Below, piece after piece: positions 46,176 through 58,671 of a DNA stretch of 64,000 nt. The stretch lies in contig CM043960.1 of NCBI GenBank assembly GCA_014529385.2, positions 28,487,396 through 28,551,395 on the forward strand. The letters are read 5' to 3'. The notes beneath the pieces were generated by a model. It searched no databases and was not told where the DNA came from. It saw nothing but the letters and a program-made list of their open reading frames with translations. The position numbers and the translations under genes are program-made. This DNA is from Adiantum capillus-veneris (lineage: Eukaryota; Streptophyta; Polypodiopsida; Polypodiales; Pteridaceae). Positions within the stretch are counted from its first letter, which is position 1; each line of letters starts with the position of its first letter.

Positions 46176-48867
46176 GTAAGATTGACTCTGATTTCTAGTT
46201 TGGTCCTGAGACTTCTCATCTTGACTAGTGGCACCAGTACCTTGCATGGATTGATCTCCAGTTGCTAAGTTCGGAGGTGGCTGGTCATCATCATCATCAC
46301 CATCGTCATCACCTCATTATCGGCTCCCATGTCCTCCCCTTGATCTTCGTCGTCCTCTTGGTCTTCTTCACCTTCATTAGCATCTTGATTCTTAATGTAC
46401 TCAACTAAGACCTGATTGACAAGGGCGCCAGTATATTGCTCTCACTTCTCCTCTATGTCTGACTTCATAGATTCAAGTAGACTTTGTAGATCCTCCGTAT
46501 TCAGTGTAAGATTTTTTTCCTGGATCATAAATGTCTACTAAAGATTGGTATATGTATATGTATATGTATATGCTTGTTGATCTTGATCATTCTAGAGGGT
46601 TTTCCTCTGAGCTTAGATTCCACTCCTCTACCTTTTGATCATCTGGAAGAAGTCAATTTGGCCCTCCTCCCTTTCGTTTAGCCATTGCTTATGCTTCCTT
46701 CTCAGTCCAAATACTAGCAGCATAATCATTGAAAGGATTACTCGATTCCATATGGCCATTCTAAATCTCTGGTTCTCAGTTGTTGGGTTCCCTTCCTTAG
46801 AATCTACAGAAGTGGTTTCCCCAACTGGTCTGAGATTAAATTTGTCTGGTGCTGGATGTTCTAGTGATCAGCCATCTATCTGAATTGGTATTTCTCCAAA
46901 ATTTAGTACGGTGAATTGCTTTGGGTATTGTTTTCTTTGCCTCTCGGCACAACACTCAGATCGATCTTGTCAGGCAAAAGATGTCATGGAGGCAAAAAGC
47001 ATCTTTTCAATTTTCTATGTCCCATATTTCTTACATAATTCTTCAGGTGTCAAAGTCTTCTTCTAGCTTCTGGTGTTGTCAATCTTTATCTGAATCCTTC
47101 TGTTGACCCCTTGAATAGTCAATGTCAGGTTTACAAAATCATGTATAGCACCAGCAGTTCTAAGCCAAGATCTGCCTAAAAGCATCCCATATGCTCCTTG
47201 CACATCCAACACTAAGAAATTGGTCTTAAATTTCTCCTTGCCCACTCTAATTTGCATATTTTTGACTAGCCCAGTAGCTTGAACCACCCTGTGGTGGTCA
47301 GCCATCCTAACTTTGAATGGTGTTGGGTTTAAGTCCGTGATTCCCAATTTTTTCCTGAGATGTTCCCCCAGAATATTCACACAAGCTTCCCCATCCAGTA
47401 TGACTCCTGACAATGGTTCCCATTGTCTCAGCTTGTAGTCCACCTAGATAATTGTAACCTCGCCGTCTGAGATAGCTGCCAGGTCCACTACTCTGGCTTC
47501 AGCCTCAGCTTTTCTCTTCTGCCTAATGAATTTTGCAATTGCTGGTAATGTCCACCTGATATCATCGAGCTCAACCGTTCACTTATGTATCCTTTCACAG
47601 ACCTTGACATATATCTCTTCTTGTTCATTACCAGAGCTATTGTATGAACTAAAATATTTTTCCTCTTGACTATCTTCACAGTTCCATTTTGTTGGTCCTT
47701 CTTGTCTGGCTGTTGATTGGATCTAAGATGGATCCTCAGATTGATCCTTCAGCATACCAGTGGCTCAGACCTCGGCCAAGTCTGATCTTACTTGTCGTAC
47801 CTCATTTTCCAGACTCTATACTGCATTGATCATGGACTCACTTGGTCTATATGTTTTCTTCTCATTCTAGTGTATTTGTACCTCTGAGGACTGGGATGGT
47901 AGCTTCTGAATCATGTGAGCTTCATAACACTCTGGTTGTGCTGGGAGTTTCTTAGCTAAGTTCTCATTGATCTTTGTTGCAAGCTCTTGTTGTTCCTACC
48001 ATTCATCCACTACCTTTCCCTTGCCCTTAGCCTTCCAGACTGCTCTCTGTTGCTCCCACTTTCTGGTTTTTGTAGTCTATTTTTCCTCATTCTCATTGGG
48101 GATTTCCTCAATGAAGAACCCCTTGCTTCTGGTTATACCCTGACCAACACTAGTTCTAGTGCCTTCTGGTCAGGTGCTTGTGGTTTTAGAGCTTCTGGGA
48201 ACTGGGCTACAAAATGTCCATATTTTTCGCATGTATAACAAAATACTTGTGTTGGCTTCATGATCCTTGGACCCATTGGCCCCATCTTTCTTGACTGCTT
48301 CAAGATTTGTCGGTGCAATCATTGACAGATCCTTCTCGTTCTTGAAATGATGGGTTCGAATTCCACAATTACTCCACACATGACCATAGGCTTTACAATA
48401 ATCATTGACAAATCCTTCCCATTCTTGAAATGATGGGTTCTGATTCCACAATTACTCCATACATGACCATAGGCTTTACAGTAAGTACACTGTGGTGACA
48501 CTCATCAGACCTATGACCTTTGGATCTATACTTGGAGCACCATATTTCCATTTTCTTCACCGAAGGTCTTGTCTTGGCAATTTCATCAATTTGTTTTGAC
48601 ACCTCCTCTAGTTTCCTAGTCCATGATCCTTTTTTCTTCCCTTTGCCCTTTTCATCTGATTCACTTTCAAATGTACTCAAGCTAGTACCGGACTCTAATT
48701 CTTCAGTGGATGATTCGATGTCATTGGAATGTTATTTCTTATGGCCTTTCTCCTTCTTTTCTTGTTGCTCAAGTTTCAATGCCCTCTACACCAGATCATT
48801 AAACTTTTTGGTTGGTACTGGAACCTCCTGTTCCTTGAGCTATTTACTTATGAACCCATTCAGAAAC
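46176..48867 (-). pseudogene. gypsy-B gag (3' part) and protease region, decayed
   Basis: The minus strand holds zinc knuckles: CTYCKAYGHVWSNC (intact), WCSKYRSKGHRSDEC (second Cys is Tyr) and FCYTCEKYGHFVAQF (last Cys lost). A retropepsin-like domain follows at 47063-47443: VILDGEACVNILGEHL, RMADHHRVVQATG and VLDVQGAYGMLLGRSWL (the latter like the L-G-x-x-W/F-L of gypsy proteases). The active-site D-S/T-G is D-G-E. Below 47060 only broken frames remain; no RT or integrase. An 83-bp unit is duplicated at 48318-48400 and 48401-48483. Confidence 0.65.
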
Positions 48868-48870
48868 TAG
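48868..48870. repeat. CACTA-3 target-site duplication (TAG), left copy
   Basis: TAG precedes the element and recurs at 53563-53565, the 3-bp duplication typical of CACTA elements. Confidence 0.85.
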
Positions 48871-48934
48871 CACTACAACACATCACGCAAAAATTGACGC
48901 GGATACCAATGACTCAAAGCTTGTTTTAAAAGTT

Positions 48935-49262
48935 TTACAATTATGGTATGGCACAAAGGTTATGGTTATGGCATGGCACGGAGGTTATGGTTATGGTTTG
49001 GCAATCAAGTTATGGTTATGATTTTGCAATGATGGTATGGCAATCATGTTATGGTTAGGGTTTGGCAATCAAGTTATGGTTATGGCTTTGCAATGATGGT
49101 ATGACAATCATGTTATGTTATGGTTTGGCAATCAGGTTATGGTTATGGTTATGGTTATGGTTATGGTTATGGTTATGGTTATGGTTATGGTTATGGTTAT
49201 GGTTATGGTTATGGTTATGATTTTGCAATGATGGTATGGCTGTTATGGTTGACAAGCAGGTT
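48935..49262. repeat. TATGGT hexamer microsatellite (49138-49219) within a longer degenerate repeat
   Basis: About 14 perfect GGTTAT units lie inside repeated phrases such as GGTTATGGTTATGATTTTGC and AATGATGGTATGGCAATCA. Confidence 0.93.
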
Positions 49263-50516
49263 ATGCTTATGGTTATGGTACGTTGTGCCTATGCTTTGGC
49301 AGTCGACGTTATGGTTATGCTTTTGGGACATGATTAAGCTTTTGATTTTGTCATTTTGTTCTTCTTACAATTTTGCTAATCTGTATACACTCGCTCTTTA
49401 GCGTCAAACTGTAGGTGGAGTGCGGTTGCTTGTGTACTCTTCCTTTGGAAAGAGAGGGCTATTTTCTGTTGCTGCACTACATGCATCATCAATTTCCAGT
49501 CCTCTCTGCCCAAATTTTTTTTCAAGTTTTGCCGTCGGCAAAGGTCTCGGTATAAATGTTGTTATAAGCCTCGGAATACACGTCGGTGTAGAAAAATTCC
49601 ATACTGGCGCGTATTACGGCGTACGTTCCATTGCGTATTCCGTCAATATACTGGTGCATATATCGACGATATGATATCGACGACTAGGATGTATATATAG
49701 CTCACCACAAAACACGAAAAGATACTACCCTGTGGTCATAAATCCATAAGGTCTATATATACTTAGCTAGAAACACCAACATATAGCATCCTACCGCCTT
49801 TCGTCTGTAGGATGTTTATATACTCATCATGAAAGACCTATGTATAGGGCCCTATGGACCTAAGTCCATAGGATGTATATATATAATCATATCAAGACAC
49901 CTATATTTCTTATAAGAGAAAAAATATACGACTCTTCTTCATTGAAATATACAAACCCCAAGAGTTCACTCCTCTTGGCGAGATTTTATTTCTCCCGGTG
50001 CCTTTAGTTTCCCATACAACTAAATTGTCCTACAACTTGGGTACGGAGTGACTAAATTGCAACCTGGGCACCAACCCGCAAGTGTTATCTTGCATTCTCG
50101 GCACCAACCCTCAAGATGTGTGCAACCATATGCGTTGCTTTAGAGTTCACTCCGTTGAGCTCTGCTCCCTAGATATCGAAGGGAGTTTTGACTATATCAG
50201 TATAGGCTATTTGAATGAAAATAACCTGATTGTCATACCACAAGCATAATCGTAAACGGAATGCACAACCATAAACATAAGCGTTAAACTGTACATGTAT
50301 ACAATAAATGAGTACAATTGTATCAAGAAGACCACAACTACCAAAAAAAACATATATGGAGGATGTCACCCTCATGATAATGCCTCCCAGTCGATGGTCT
50401 CTCCCTCCTCCTACAGATGGGTCGAAAGGGCCACAAGTCCATGCTTGTACCCATACTTCTCATCTCGGGGTGTCGGAGGGCGCTTCATGGCAACTTCCTA
50501 CAAAATTATGGTTTAA
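49263..50516. other. CACTA-3 interior without gene
   Basis: Contains a run of TATATA/CCATAGGATGTATATA-type motifs (49680-49900). No coding domain seen. Confidence 0.4.
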
Positions 50517-51442
50517 TCACATTAGATAAATCTTCAAATAACATATACATTTTTGATCATTTAAAGCAAATATATGATACTTCGACAAGTGTGTCATAGC
50601 CTCCACTCCCAAGATGTGACGCTCCAGCAGACTCCAAACGTGCTCTGGTTGCATCTTTCTGCTGCTGAAATCTCTCAGGATTGTCTCGTGTCTCTCGTGC
50701 AATCCCCGCCCACTCTTTTGCGTCAAAGCATGCCGGCTTTGGACTATCATCCTTGTACCTGTCTCTCACCCCTGACCGATAGTGTGACATTGTGGCCCTC
50801 ACGACGGTCAAAATCCAGTAATTCGAGACTAGATCGTATCCCTCTGTCGGCCTGTACTCTCTGTAAGTGGCATCGACAATGTGACTCTTTCTTTCTTCAT
50901 CTTGATCATCCCAAATCTCCATCACAGAGTGGAAAATTTAAAATGTACAGAGCTGCCAAGTCCTCTGTCACATGGCCTTTCCGACCCTATCCGCCACTAC
51001 AGCCCCATCACTGCTCTTGTACACCTTGCTAAGGCTATGCTCATGTGATCCCCAAGGTGTACGTGGTGTGCCAATCGGTGAACTATATATAGAAGTGAGT
51101 GGTGGACGCTCTCTCGGTGGTGTGGACGCATCGGTAGAACCGCTACCACAACAACCACCACCTCCAAAACGACGCCTACCTTGTCTGGAAGATGAACCAC
51201 CCATCGATGTAGGGGGCACACTCGACTGAGGTGTGGTCGGTCAGTGTAGGGGGCACACTAGTCCTAGACATAGGGGAGATCGTAGTAGGTCTAGAGAAAC
51301 CAGCTACCTAAAGGTTGTGTGCGTAACTAATATGCTCTAGTGTGAACTGTGTAAAAAAGGAGCCCATCTGCTCGAGTGACATGCCAACCAGAGTGACAGA
51401 AAAACTAAAACTAGGAGAGTATGTATCGTCGTTATCGGCCAT
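50517..51442 (-). pseudogene. tnpA-like gene of CACTA-3, decayed
   Basis: MADNDDTYSPSFSFS at 51442 and a Ser/Pro/Thr-rich stretch lead to GGGGCCGSGSTDASTPPRER (about 51100-51170), the same Gly/Cys patch as in CACTA-1 tnpA. The C-terminal domain follows: SNYWILTVVRATMSHYRSG, then ACFDAKEWAGIARETRDNPE, then QQQKDATRARLESAGASHLG. Frameshifts separate these parts. Confidence 0.6.
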
Positions 51443-51593
51443 GGCTACAGATACACAAATAACATAGATACAATATGTTAGTTTACAAAAGAAACGCTTA
51501 AACAATGCAAATAAAAAAAAATGAAGCTGCAACACAACTCAATGAATCTATCCAGTATTGTAGACTAATAAAAAGAGTTTTAAAAAAGAATTC

Positions 51594-51788
51594 CTAGTAA
51601 AAATCATTAGTCAATCTCTCATCTTCTATGAGAGCTGATGCACCAAAGATGTCTATCTCAATCTGTACTTCTGCATCTTCGTCATCAAACTCCACTTCTT
51701 TGTCGCTTTTTGCATCAACTTCAGTATTTGATAGCTCATTTCTAGGTTCCGGCATCTGCTCACCACTGATCTCTAGCTCAAAATCCAA
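51594..51788 (-). pseudogene. tnpD C-terminal remnant in CACTA-3
   Basis: An acidic frame (VEFDDEDAEVQIEIDIFGAS ... DERLTNDFY) sits where CACTA-1 has the acidic end of tnpD, between the leader block and tnpA. Similarity is in composition and position, so the call is tentative. Confidence 0.35.
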
Positions 51789-52330
51789 GCTTACATCATC
51801 CGTCGGCCCTACACTTTGTTCATGAAGCTCTTCGACCTCAACTTACAATCCTTCATACACTTGCAATTCTCGTTTTTGAAGCACATAAGTCACTTCTTAA
51901 GATTGTTGCATTTCTGTAGTCTGTTTGCAATTTTTCTACCATTTGCTGCTAGCTCTAACAACCTGACATTCTCGAGCCGTGCCCGATCTCTGCACACCTC
52001 GGTCTAGAGGTGCACGGAGTTCACGACCACCGGGTAATAATCTCGTCTTTATTGGTCAATGCCTATATATTAGGGTTTCACATAAGTCTGTTTTTGAAAT
52101 CTTTTTGTGTTTTTGTAGTCTGTGTGCGCTATTGAAGACCAATTGCATTAGTTTACTTTGTTTGTTGAAGTTCTTTTGTGGCTAACACTGAGTGGATAAC
52201 ACTAAGCAGCTAGCCATAAGTGTGTAGCCTTCAACGGCCTAAATATGGGGTGGTCCTTCCTGAGCAGTAAGCGACTAAATACCTAAGCGGTTACCTATAA
52301 GAGACAAGCTCTAATAAGCCGTTTGAATAT

Positions 52331-52630
52331 CGATTAAACCTACACAACTAGTCCTAAGTCGCCAATTAGTGACTAAATAACGAAACTAGCTGAACCACGT
52401 GTAAGACTAAGTGGGCTTGGCTAAACGATTCAATACGTAAGTAACTACATGTTCTAACTAAGCATCTCACCTTTATTGATCTATTAAACCTACATAATTA
52501 GCCCGAAGTCGCCAAGTGACTAAATAACGAAACTAGCTGAACCGCGTGTAAGACTAAGCGGGCTTGGCTAAACGATTTAATACGTAAAGCAGCTACACGC
52601 TCTAATTAAGCAGCTGACCTTTATTGATCT
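52331..52630. repeat. ~147-bp tandem duplication in CACTA-3
   Basis: GACTAAATAACGAAACTAGC with its surroundings occurs at 52371 and again at 52518, about 90% alike by eye, up to the TTTATTGATCT phrases. Confidence 0.85.
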
Positions 52631-53565
52631 AACTGGGAATCCTAAGCGATGAAACCACTTATTACTTAAACAATTAGTATTAAAGGACTAAACCTAATTA
52701 AGCGAATAGCCTACGATAAGTCACAATTACAAAAATAACAATATATTTTTTAAGTTTTTAAATTTATTTACACAAATACAATAAAACTAATTATAATATA
52801 ACATAAATCAAAATAAATCTTCTTTTAATGATCAAATGTACTTATCTTTCTTAGCTAATGATGATTTTTAATTAACATTACTTATAAAATAATATTTTAC
52901 TATTTTTTAAATGAAAAATATGTGTGTGCGTCGTATATAGTGTGTTTATATTGTTTAGTGTGCATTTCTATTTACTTGTGTTCATGTTTATGTGAATGTG
53001 TGTGTATGTGTGTATGCAACAAAAAAGAATGTTAGAGCACTCACATGCGGCCTATTTGAGCAAGAAAGAGTTGGAAAATGTCCTCAAACTTGCAAAAATT
53101 CACACACACACACACACACTATGTTACACACACATACACTAAAGTGCACAAATCTACAAGGAAACTTGAAAAGAAGCTCACCCTGTTGATGGGGAGTAGT
53201 CTACGAGTGAAAATCTTACCTCCGTCAAGTTGTGCGGCAGCAGATCTACAGCAAGTGAGGAGAAGGAGGCAAGAGAGGAAGAGAAGAAAGGACGGAAATG
53301 TGCTGGAAAGACCCACGACTGTGTTTTTCGCAAGGTCCACAGGTACAGGTGCCGGTATGTGCATTGGTACAAGTGTCGGTATGGGCATCGGTATGTCCAT
53401 CGATACAGGTGTTGGTATACGTGCCGCCGATATGGGCGCCGAAAATTTTAAAAATAATTTTTGAAAAAACTTAATCTTCCTTCAGATTTACCTACACATA
53501 TACTGACGCTCGCCATTAACGCCGGTAATTTGACATCGGAATTTAAGCGATCTCTTGTAGTGTAG

Positions 53566-54374
53566 GCTCTCATTATTTTCTCTGAGGGAGGCTCTTGCAA
53601 TTGTTTGGTTGGTTCCTTAATCTTCTCTATGTAACTCCTAACTGAAAACTTGCCCTCTTTAATCTGATCTAGCTCACACAGGATATCTTCATTGCCTCTA
53701 TTATCTGAATATTTCAACCTGAAAGTCTTGATGAGCTTATTGTATGACCTAAGCTAGCAGGTTGGGTAATGATAGTACCATTTCCTTGTTGTCTCCTTGA
53801 GTTTCTGGGAAAAGTATTCTCCTCATTCATCTTCGTCGATATCCTTAAGCTCAACATACTGATCAAATGCTTGGATATGCCCCCTTTTAATACTGGAAAT
53901 GTTTTCAAATTAGTGGAATGCTTGTCGACTGATGGCTTTGGTTCTGGAAACTGGTTACTTGTCCTCAGATTTTTGCTTGTTGTCAATATCTTCTTCACAA
54001 TCATTATCTATTTTTGTTTCAATCACTATACTTCAACTTTCTTCTTCGCTGCCTTGTGTCCTATTGAATGATGTTTTCTTCTCTTGTTGCTCTCACTTTC
54101 TTCAACACTCGCTGGCTACTATAGGATCCATGGAATTGGTTGCGTCGTTCTGCCTTCTCAAACTGTTTGTGCATGGAATGAGATGAATGCTAAGAATTTC
54201 TTGATTCATTAGTTGTTCCTAGTCTTGGAGGAACATTGATCTCATTCCCAGGTTCTCTCTCTGTATCAGAGCCTTGCTCTAACTCTTCTGGTACTAGGAT
54301 GATGCGGTCCAAATTCTTTGTTGGACCTTGTAGCTAGCCTTCTGCCTCGTGTTGTTCCTATGGGGGGGCATGAC
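53566..54374 (-). pseudogene. gypsy-B gag, 5' part
   Basis: The frames RPRRNSRRQ-type (NEENTFPRNSRRQQGNGTI), IKEGKFSVRSYIEKIKEP and upstream NEINVPPRLGTTNES belong to a Ty3/gypsy gag. In-frame TAG codons occur where CAG or TGG fits. It continues at 48867 beyond CACTA-3. Confidence 0.5.
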
Positions 54375-54890
54375 TAAATTAACTCAAGCCACCATGATTG
54401 CTAAAATGGAATGACTTGGACACTTTTAGATAGCTATTCTAGGTTGGTAGTTAGAGCTAGTTCAGACCACACATAAGATTTCACTTCAGTCCAGACAGTA
54501 ACTAAAAGATAAGACTAGAACCGAAAAGAGATTGACACTGAAACTGAGAACTGAAACTGGACTTGTATTATTCAGATTAGACAATTGTATACAAGCATAG
54601 TAAGTGAGATAAGTAAGCCTTCAACTTAATGAGAATTACAAAGCATGAACAGCTCTTGGCTAAGAGCGTGCAGTAACACTAGGCTTAGGATTCGGTATCC
54701 GATCCCCGCAAATGAAGTAATGAGCCCTATTTATAGCTCTCTACTAGTTCTCTAACTGATTGTTCCCTGTGTTAGTTCTCCCAATGACCGATTGTGGTAA
54801 TTACTAATCCTAGTCTCCCCAGTCTGGCAGTCGTTCCCACTGTTTATGGTTGCCAAGTTGTATAATTGAAGGAGCCTCACACGAGGTCCC
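54375..54890 (-). repeat. gypsy-B candidate 5' LTR
   Basis: Non-coding sequence directly upstream of gag on the minus strand. It contains CTATAAATAGG (54727-54737), a good TATA box directed towards gag. Exact borders and a partner LTR were not found. Confidence 0.35.
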
Positions 54891-55540
54891 TGATCATCAT
54901 GGCGGGAGAGTGGCTAGCTTCAATGGATGGAGCCTATTGGTATGGGGCCGTCCTTTTGATTTCGAAGGGCCTACCAACTCGAATGGAATCTACACGAAAA
55001 GCGCTTCTAGTTACTCTACAAGAAGGCGCTCTAATGGGGCTCCCCCATAGACCCTTTAAAGGTGCTTTTGGGGGGCTCTTGAAAAAAGTAATAAGTGCCC
55101 TGTAATGTGCTTAACTGAAAAGGGTCCTCCACCTAAATTTTATCTCGAAAATTTTAGGGGTTCTTATTAGACCACCCCCTACATTGGAGAAATGCAATTA
55201 CAACTTGTCGTAGGGCTGAACAAGTCAAAAAGGGTATGTGTACTCTGAAATTCCTTATGCAATCAATTGGATACTTGTTGTTAGTGGGCATATGGGCACA
55301 CATGGAGATTTGTAAAGGGCCCTCTAAATTTAAAATGGCCCTTTTTCTTAGGCACCCTCTAAGGACATGGGGTAAGGGCCCCCGCCATAGACCTGATAAA
55401 GGGTTGCTATGTTGAAGGGCTCTCTACCACATCTGTAATGATGTATAGGTGATAGCAAGTAAATTGCTCCACATGCTCAGAAGAAACTGCTTGCAGTAGG
55501 TCATAAATGCGTTTCCAAAATGTACCCCCCAACTAAAAAG
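54891..55540. other. unassigned sequence
   Basis: Two short frames (54850-55105) show no domain. Phrases like AGGGGCTC/GGGCTCTT and GGGCCC recur. No feature is supported. Confidence 0.35.
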
Positions 55541-55849
55541 TTGCACTACAAGAGGTACTTCTCATTAGCGATGCTAGCAGTGCGACGCTTAAAAGTGAAA
55601 ATTCACGGCGCCAGTATGGGCATCTCTAGTTTATTTGTAACATAGCGACACCGATAAGGGTAAAAAATAAACCGACAGCGCCCGAAAACTCATATCTCAT
55701 ATCTGAGTTTTTGACGCTCAAGCAAGCAAAGAGGTAACCCGTGCTCTCCCTCCCTCTCTCTCTTTTTTCTCCACACACACATACACGAGGAGAGGAAAGA
55801 GAGCCAGGTATGATCCTTACCTCTCCTCTCTCTCATGTTCCCTTATCCT

Positions 55850-55864
55850 CTTTCTCTCTCTCCC

Positions 55865-55917
<53 letters not shown>

Positions 55918-56060
55918 TTGCGTTTTGAGAGAGAGAGAGAGAGAGAGGAGAAAACAAACAGAAAGAGAGAGAGAATAAAAAACCAAAGAGAGAAAGGGGG
56001 GGAGAAGACGAAAGAGAGAGGTAAGGGGAGAAAACAAAGAGAGAAAGAGATTAAGTTAAA
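55850..56060. repeat. CT/CA/GA microsatellites of CACTA-2
   Basis: (CT)n(CA)n then GA-rich sequence, the counterpart of 19270-19390 in CACTA-1. Confidence 0.9.
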
Positions 56061-56530
56061 ATTTAAATTAGATTAGGTTAGATTACATTTAGATTTATGT
56101 TTATGTTGAGTTTAAGATTAGGTTAGATTTAGATTTACGTTAGATTAGATTTAGGTTAGATTAGATTTAGGTTTATTTAAGTTAGATTAGATTAGCTTTA
56201 AGTTTATTTTGAGTTAGATTTACGTTAGATTAGATTTAGGTTTATTTACGTTAGATTAGATTAGATTTAGGTTTATTTTGAGTTTAAGATTAAATTAGAT
56301 CTAGATTTATGTTTGCCGGACTAGCTTTTTTTAGATTTAAGTTAGATTTTAGTGCATGTCAATGAAGGTGCGCTTTGCCCAAAATAAACCTTAATGCCCA
56401 AAATAAACCTTAAAGATTGGCTTAAGGCTGGCGGTTAGAGAAATAGTTGGGATTAAGGATATCATGCAATGCATACTATGCCCCATGCTACATGGTCATG
56501 CGTGAACTAGTTCTAATTGTGACTTACCTC

Positions 56531-56709
56531 TAACATCATGAGCTTCTGCGAGGGAGGCACCGCATACCTACTAGGTACAATTGGGGACAAGGGACGGCCA
56601 TCGGGCTAGATACGATTGGGGACAGGGGACCGCTGGCCCGGTGGTCCCCTGCCCCCAATCGTACCTAGCTAGGTATGGAGTGCCTCTCGAGCAAAAGCTC
56701 ATGATGTTA
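56531..56709. repeat. foldback inverted repeat inside CACTA-2
   Basis: TAACATCATGAGCTT...GGAGGCAC...GGTACAATTGGGG on the left is matched in reverse complement on the right (GTACCTAGCTAGG...GAGTGCCTC...AAGCTCATGATGTTA). The arms are about 75 bp with roughly 80-85% match. A third copy of GATACGATTGGGGACAGGGG lies in the loop. No clear target duplication. Confidence 0.85.
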
Positions 56710-57179
56710 AGCATTGTATGAAAAACACTTGCTCATATGAAAAACATTGAAAAAGACTTTGTTTTCCTACATGAGAAAATTTTCTGCGCTCACAGCCTCG
56801 GCAATCCATGCGGACCAGCAATTCCACCTGCATATTAGACTGCTGCTGCCATACAATAAGCCGTCATGATCAGCCAATGGAAGAGCAAATGGAGCCTACA
56901 CAAAAATTAGTGATGTAAGATGACGATTCCAAGGGTCACACACACACACACACACACACTACACAGCCCGTCAAATCTAGATTAAGAATTAAGTGCTTTG
57001 AGCAGGCATCAGCTACATTGCAAGAATGGCGTACTTGCATGCTACAGACAAAGATCTAATGTGAAAAGATGTTAAGATGCTGTGAAATGCTACAGCTAGA
57101 GAAGAGGCAAAGGGGTTTTGTCCACTACATGCACTATCATGTAGACGTGGGTGTGTAGATTTTTTGTATCCACAAATAT

Positions 57180-57275
57180 AGGCATTGACCAATAAAGACG
57201 AGATTATGACCCGGTGGTTCTGATCTCTGTGCACCTCTAGACCGAGGTGTGCAGGGATTGGACATGACTAGAGAA
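57180..57275 (+). promoter_or_regulatory. conserved block of CACTA-2
   Basis: Near-identical to 20870-20960 in CACTA-1, including the CACCTC...GAGGTG hairpin. Confidence 0.6.
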
Positions 57276-57296
57276 TGTGAGGTAGTTTATAGTGTG

Positions 57297-57337
<41 letters not shown>

Positions 57338-57397
57338 CGGAGGATGCAAATAGAAGATTAAATTTATGTCCAAGTTATAAGGTTTTCCCCCTCATTA

Positions 57398-57546
57398 TGA
57401 GTAGTGACGAGGATGTGGGGCCGTGCAACCGAAACACCTATCTCTCAACGAGGATCTTATGTCCTTGTAATCAATGCAAGCATATTGTGCGACGAACAAG
57501 ACGCGTTTCTTTGCAGCATGTTCGCGAATTTGGCATTGAGGCCTAA
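57398..57546 (+). pseudogene. tnpD start fragment in CACTA-2
   Basis: Starts MSSDEDVGPCNRNTYLSTR like CACTA-1 tnpD and keeps the CPCNQCKH finger. It leaves similarity at about 57532 and stops after 49 codons. The deletion joins sequence unrelated to tnpD. Confidence 0.8.
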
Positions 57547-57805
57547 ATGATCTCTTGCTTTGCAATAATTGAAGCTTAAGTGTTTAAATGTACATGGGCA
57601 TCTTTACACACATGAGAGAGAGAGAGAGTCAACATAATTTAAGTCGCAACAAAAACTCTTTTAATTGAAAAAGGGTTGGAGTGGGTGAGTGATTACCAAA
57701 AAAATAGTGCTTACTCTCCCTTGATTTGAAAATTCATTTATAAGTGATCAATGTCACTAAACTTCTCTTCTAGGTACATTGATAACTCTCTAAAAATTTT
57801 AAATT

Positions 57806-58671
57806 CCTACACCGCTTCGTGTTTGACGAGACTCTTTACCCTCCTCTTCTTTGCCCGCCCCCACACTAGCCACGACATCGCCATCTACACTAGCTGGTTT
57901 TGCACGGCTGACAGTTGTTCCTAGCAGCCACACACCACTAGCTACTCCTCTAGGAGTCACTCCAATCGACACTCCTCGCTTCGAGGCCCAGACTCCAGTG
58001 GAGACACCTGACATCTGTACCCCCATCGACACGCCGCTAGAGACCCCTGCCGGGACACCCAAGTTCACGCGTCAACGGCGAGAGGGCTTGCCTTACTCCG
58101 TCGACTTCAGCGACGGCATCATCTTGGATAATGAACACAAGAAGGTGATCTCGTGCATGCGCGGTATTTGCTTTCAGGTGTTTAGACATACATACTAAAC
58201 ACCTGGAGTGAAGTACCAATGATTTAAAAGACAGAGTCATTAGCATGTTGCATGACAAGTTTCCCGTTTCAACACGGGATGACCGCTTCAATGAAGACCT
58301 GATGAAGGTTCAAATGCGCGAATATTGCGAGCACAAGCGTTCCGAAGTGCAAAAAGCAATTAAGCATGGGTGGAACAGACTAGATTGGCTGGCCAAAGAA
58401 GACTGGAAGAATGCGAAGAAAGCAGCACGCGAGAATCCCGAAAAGTGGAAGCAACAAAAGGAGGTAGCCAAAGCGCATAGAGGCAGGGACCTCGCACCAC
58501 TTGGGGAGCGGCGGATGGGCATCATTTGAAGCCGATTTTGTAATCGTTTTCGCATTGCTCTTTAGGTTTGATAGTTTAGGGTTTAGGGGTTTCTTAATTC
58601 TAACATAATGGATTCTTTGTATGTTTTGACAGCGGTCGATGGACAGGACATGACCCCACACCGTACAAGCG
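57806..58671 (+). pseudogene. tnpA fragment in CACTA-2
   Basis: Similarity to CACTA-1 tnpA starts mid-protein (LPAPTPAT-like region). It keeps PIDTPLETPAGTP, EGLPYSVDFSDGIILD and, after a frameshift near 58190-58245, RFNEDLMKVQMREYCEHKR and RLDWLAKEDWKNAKKAA. The donor region is lost, and the last exon has become the minisatellite. Confidence 0.8.

Larger units (their letters stand above)
48871..53562 (-). mobile_element. CACTA-3: CACTA element lacking most of tnpD, nested in gypsy-B
   Basis: Starts CACTACAACA and ends CTTGTAGTG (8-bp perfect core of the terminal repeat) with TAG on both sides. On the minus strand it carries the conserved leader block (about 51975-52065), a tnpD C-terminus-like acidic frame (51594-51788) and a decayed tnpA; the tnpD core is missing. 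Joining the flanks gives continuous gypsy-B gag sequence, so it inserted there. From 52710 to 53000 it is plain AT-rich. Confidence 0.9.

Noticed and set aside
54262..54274. TGTATCAGAGCC on the plus strand as a primer-binding site
   Set aside because: No LTR edge lies beside it and it falls inside minus-strand gypsy-B gag.
54850..55105. Possible organelle-derived insertion or gene
   Set aside because: Two overlapping frames without any recognised organelle gene or domain.
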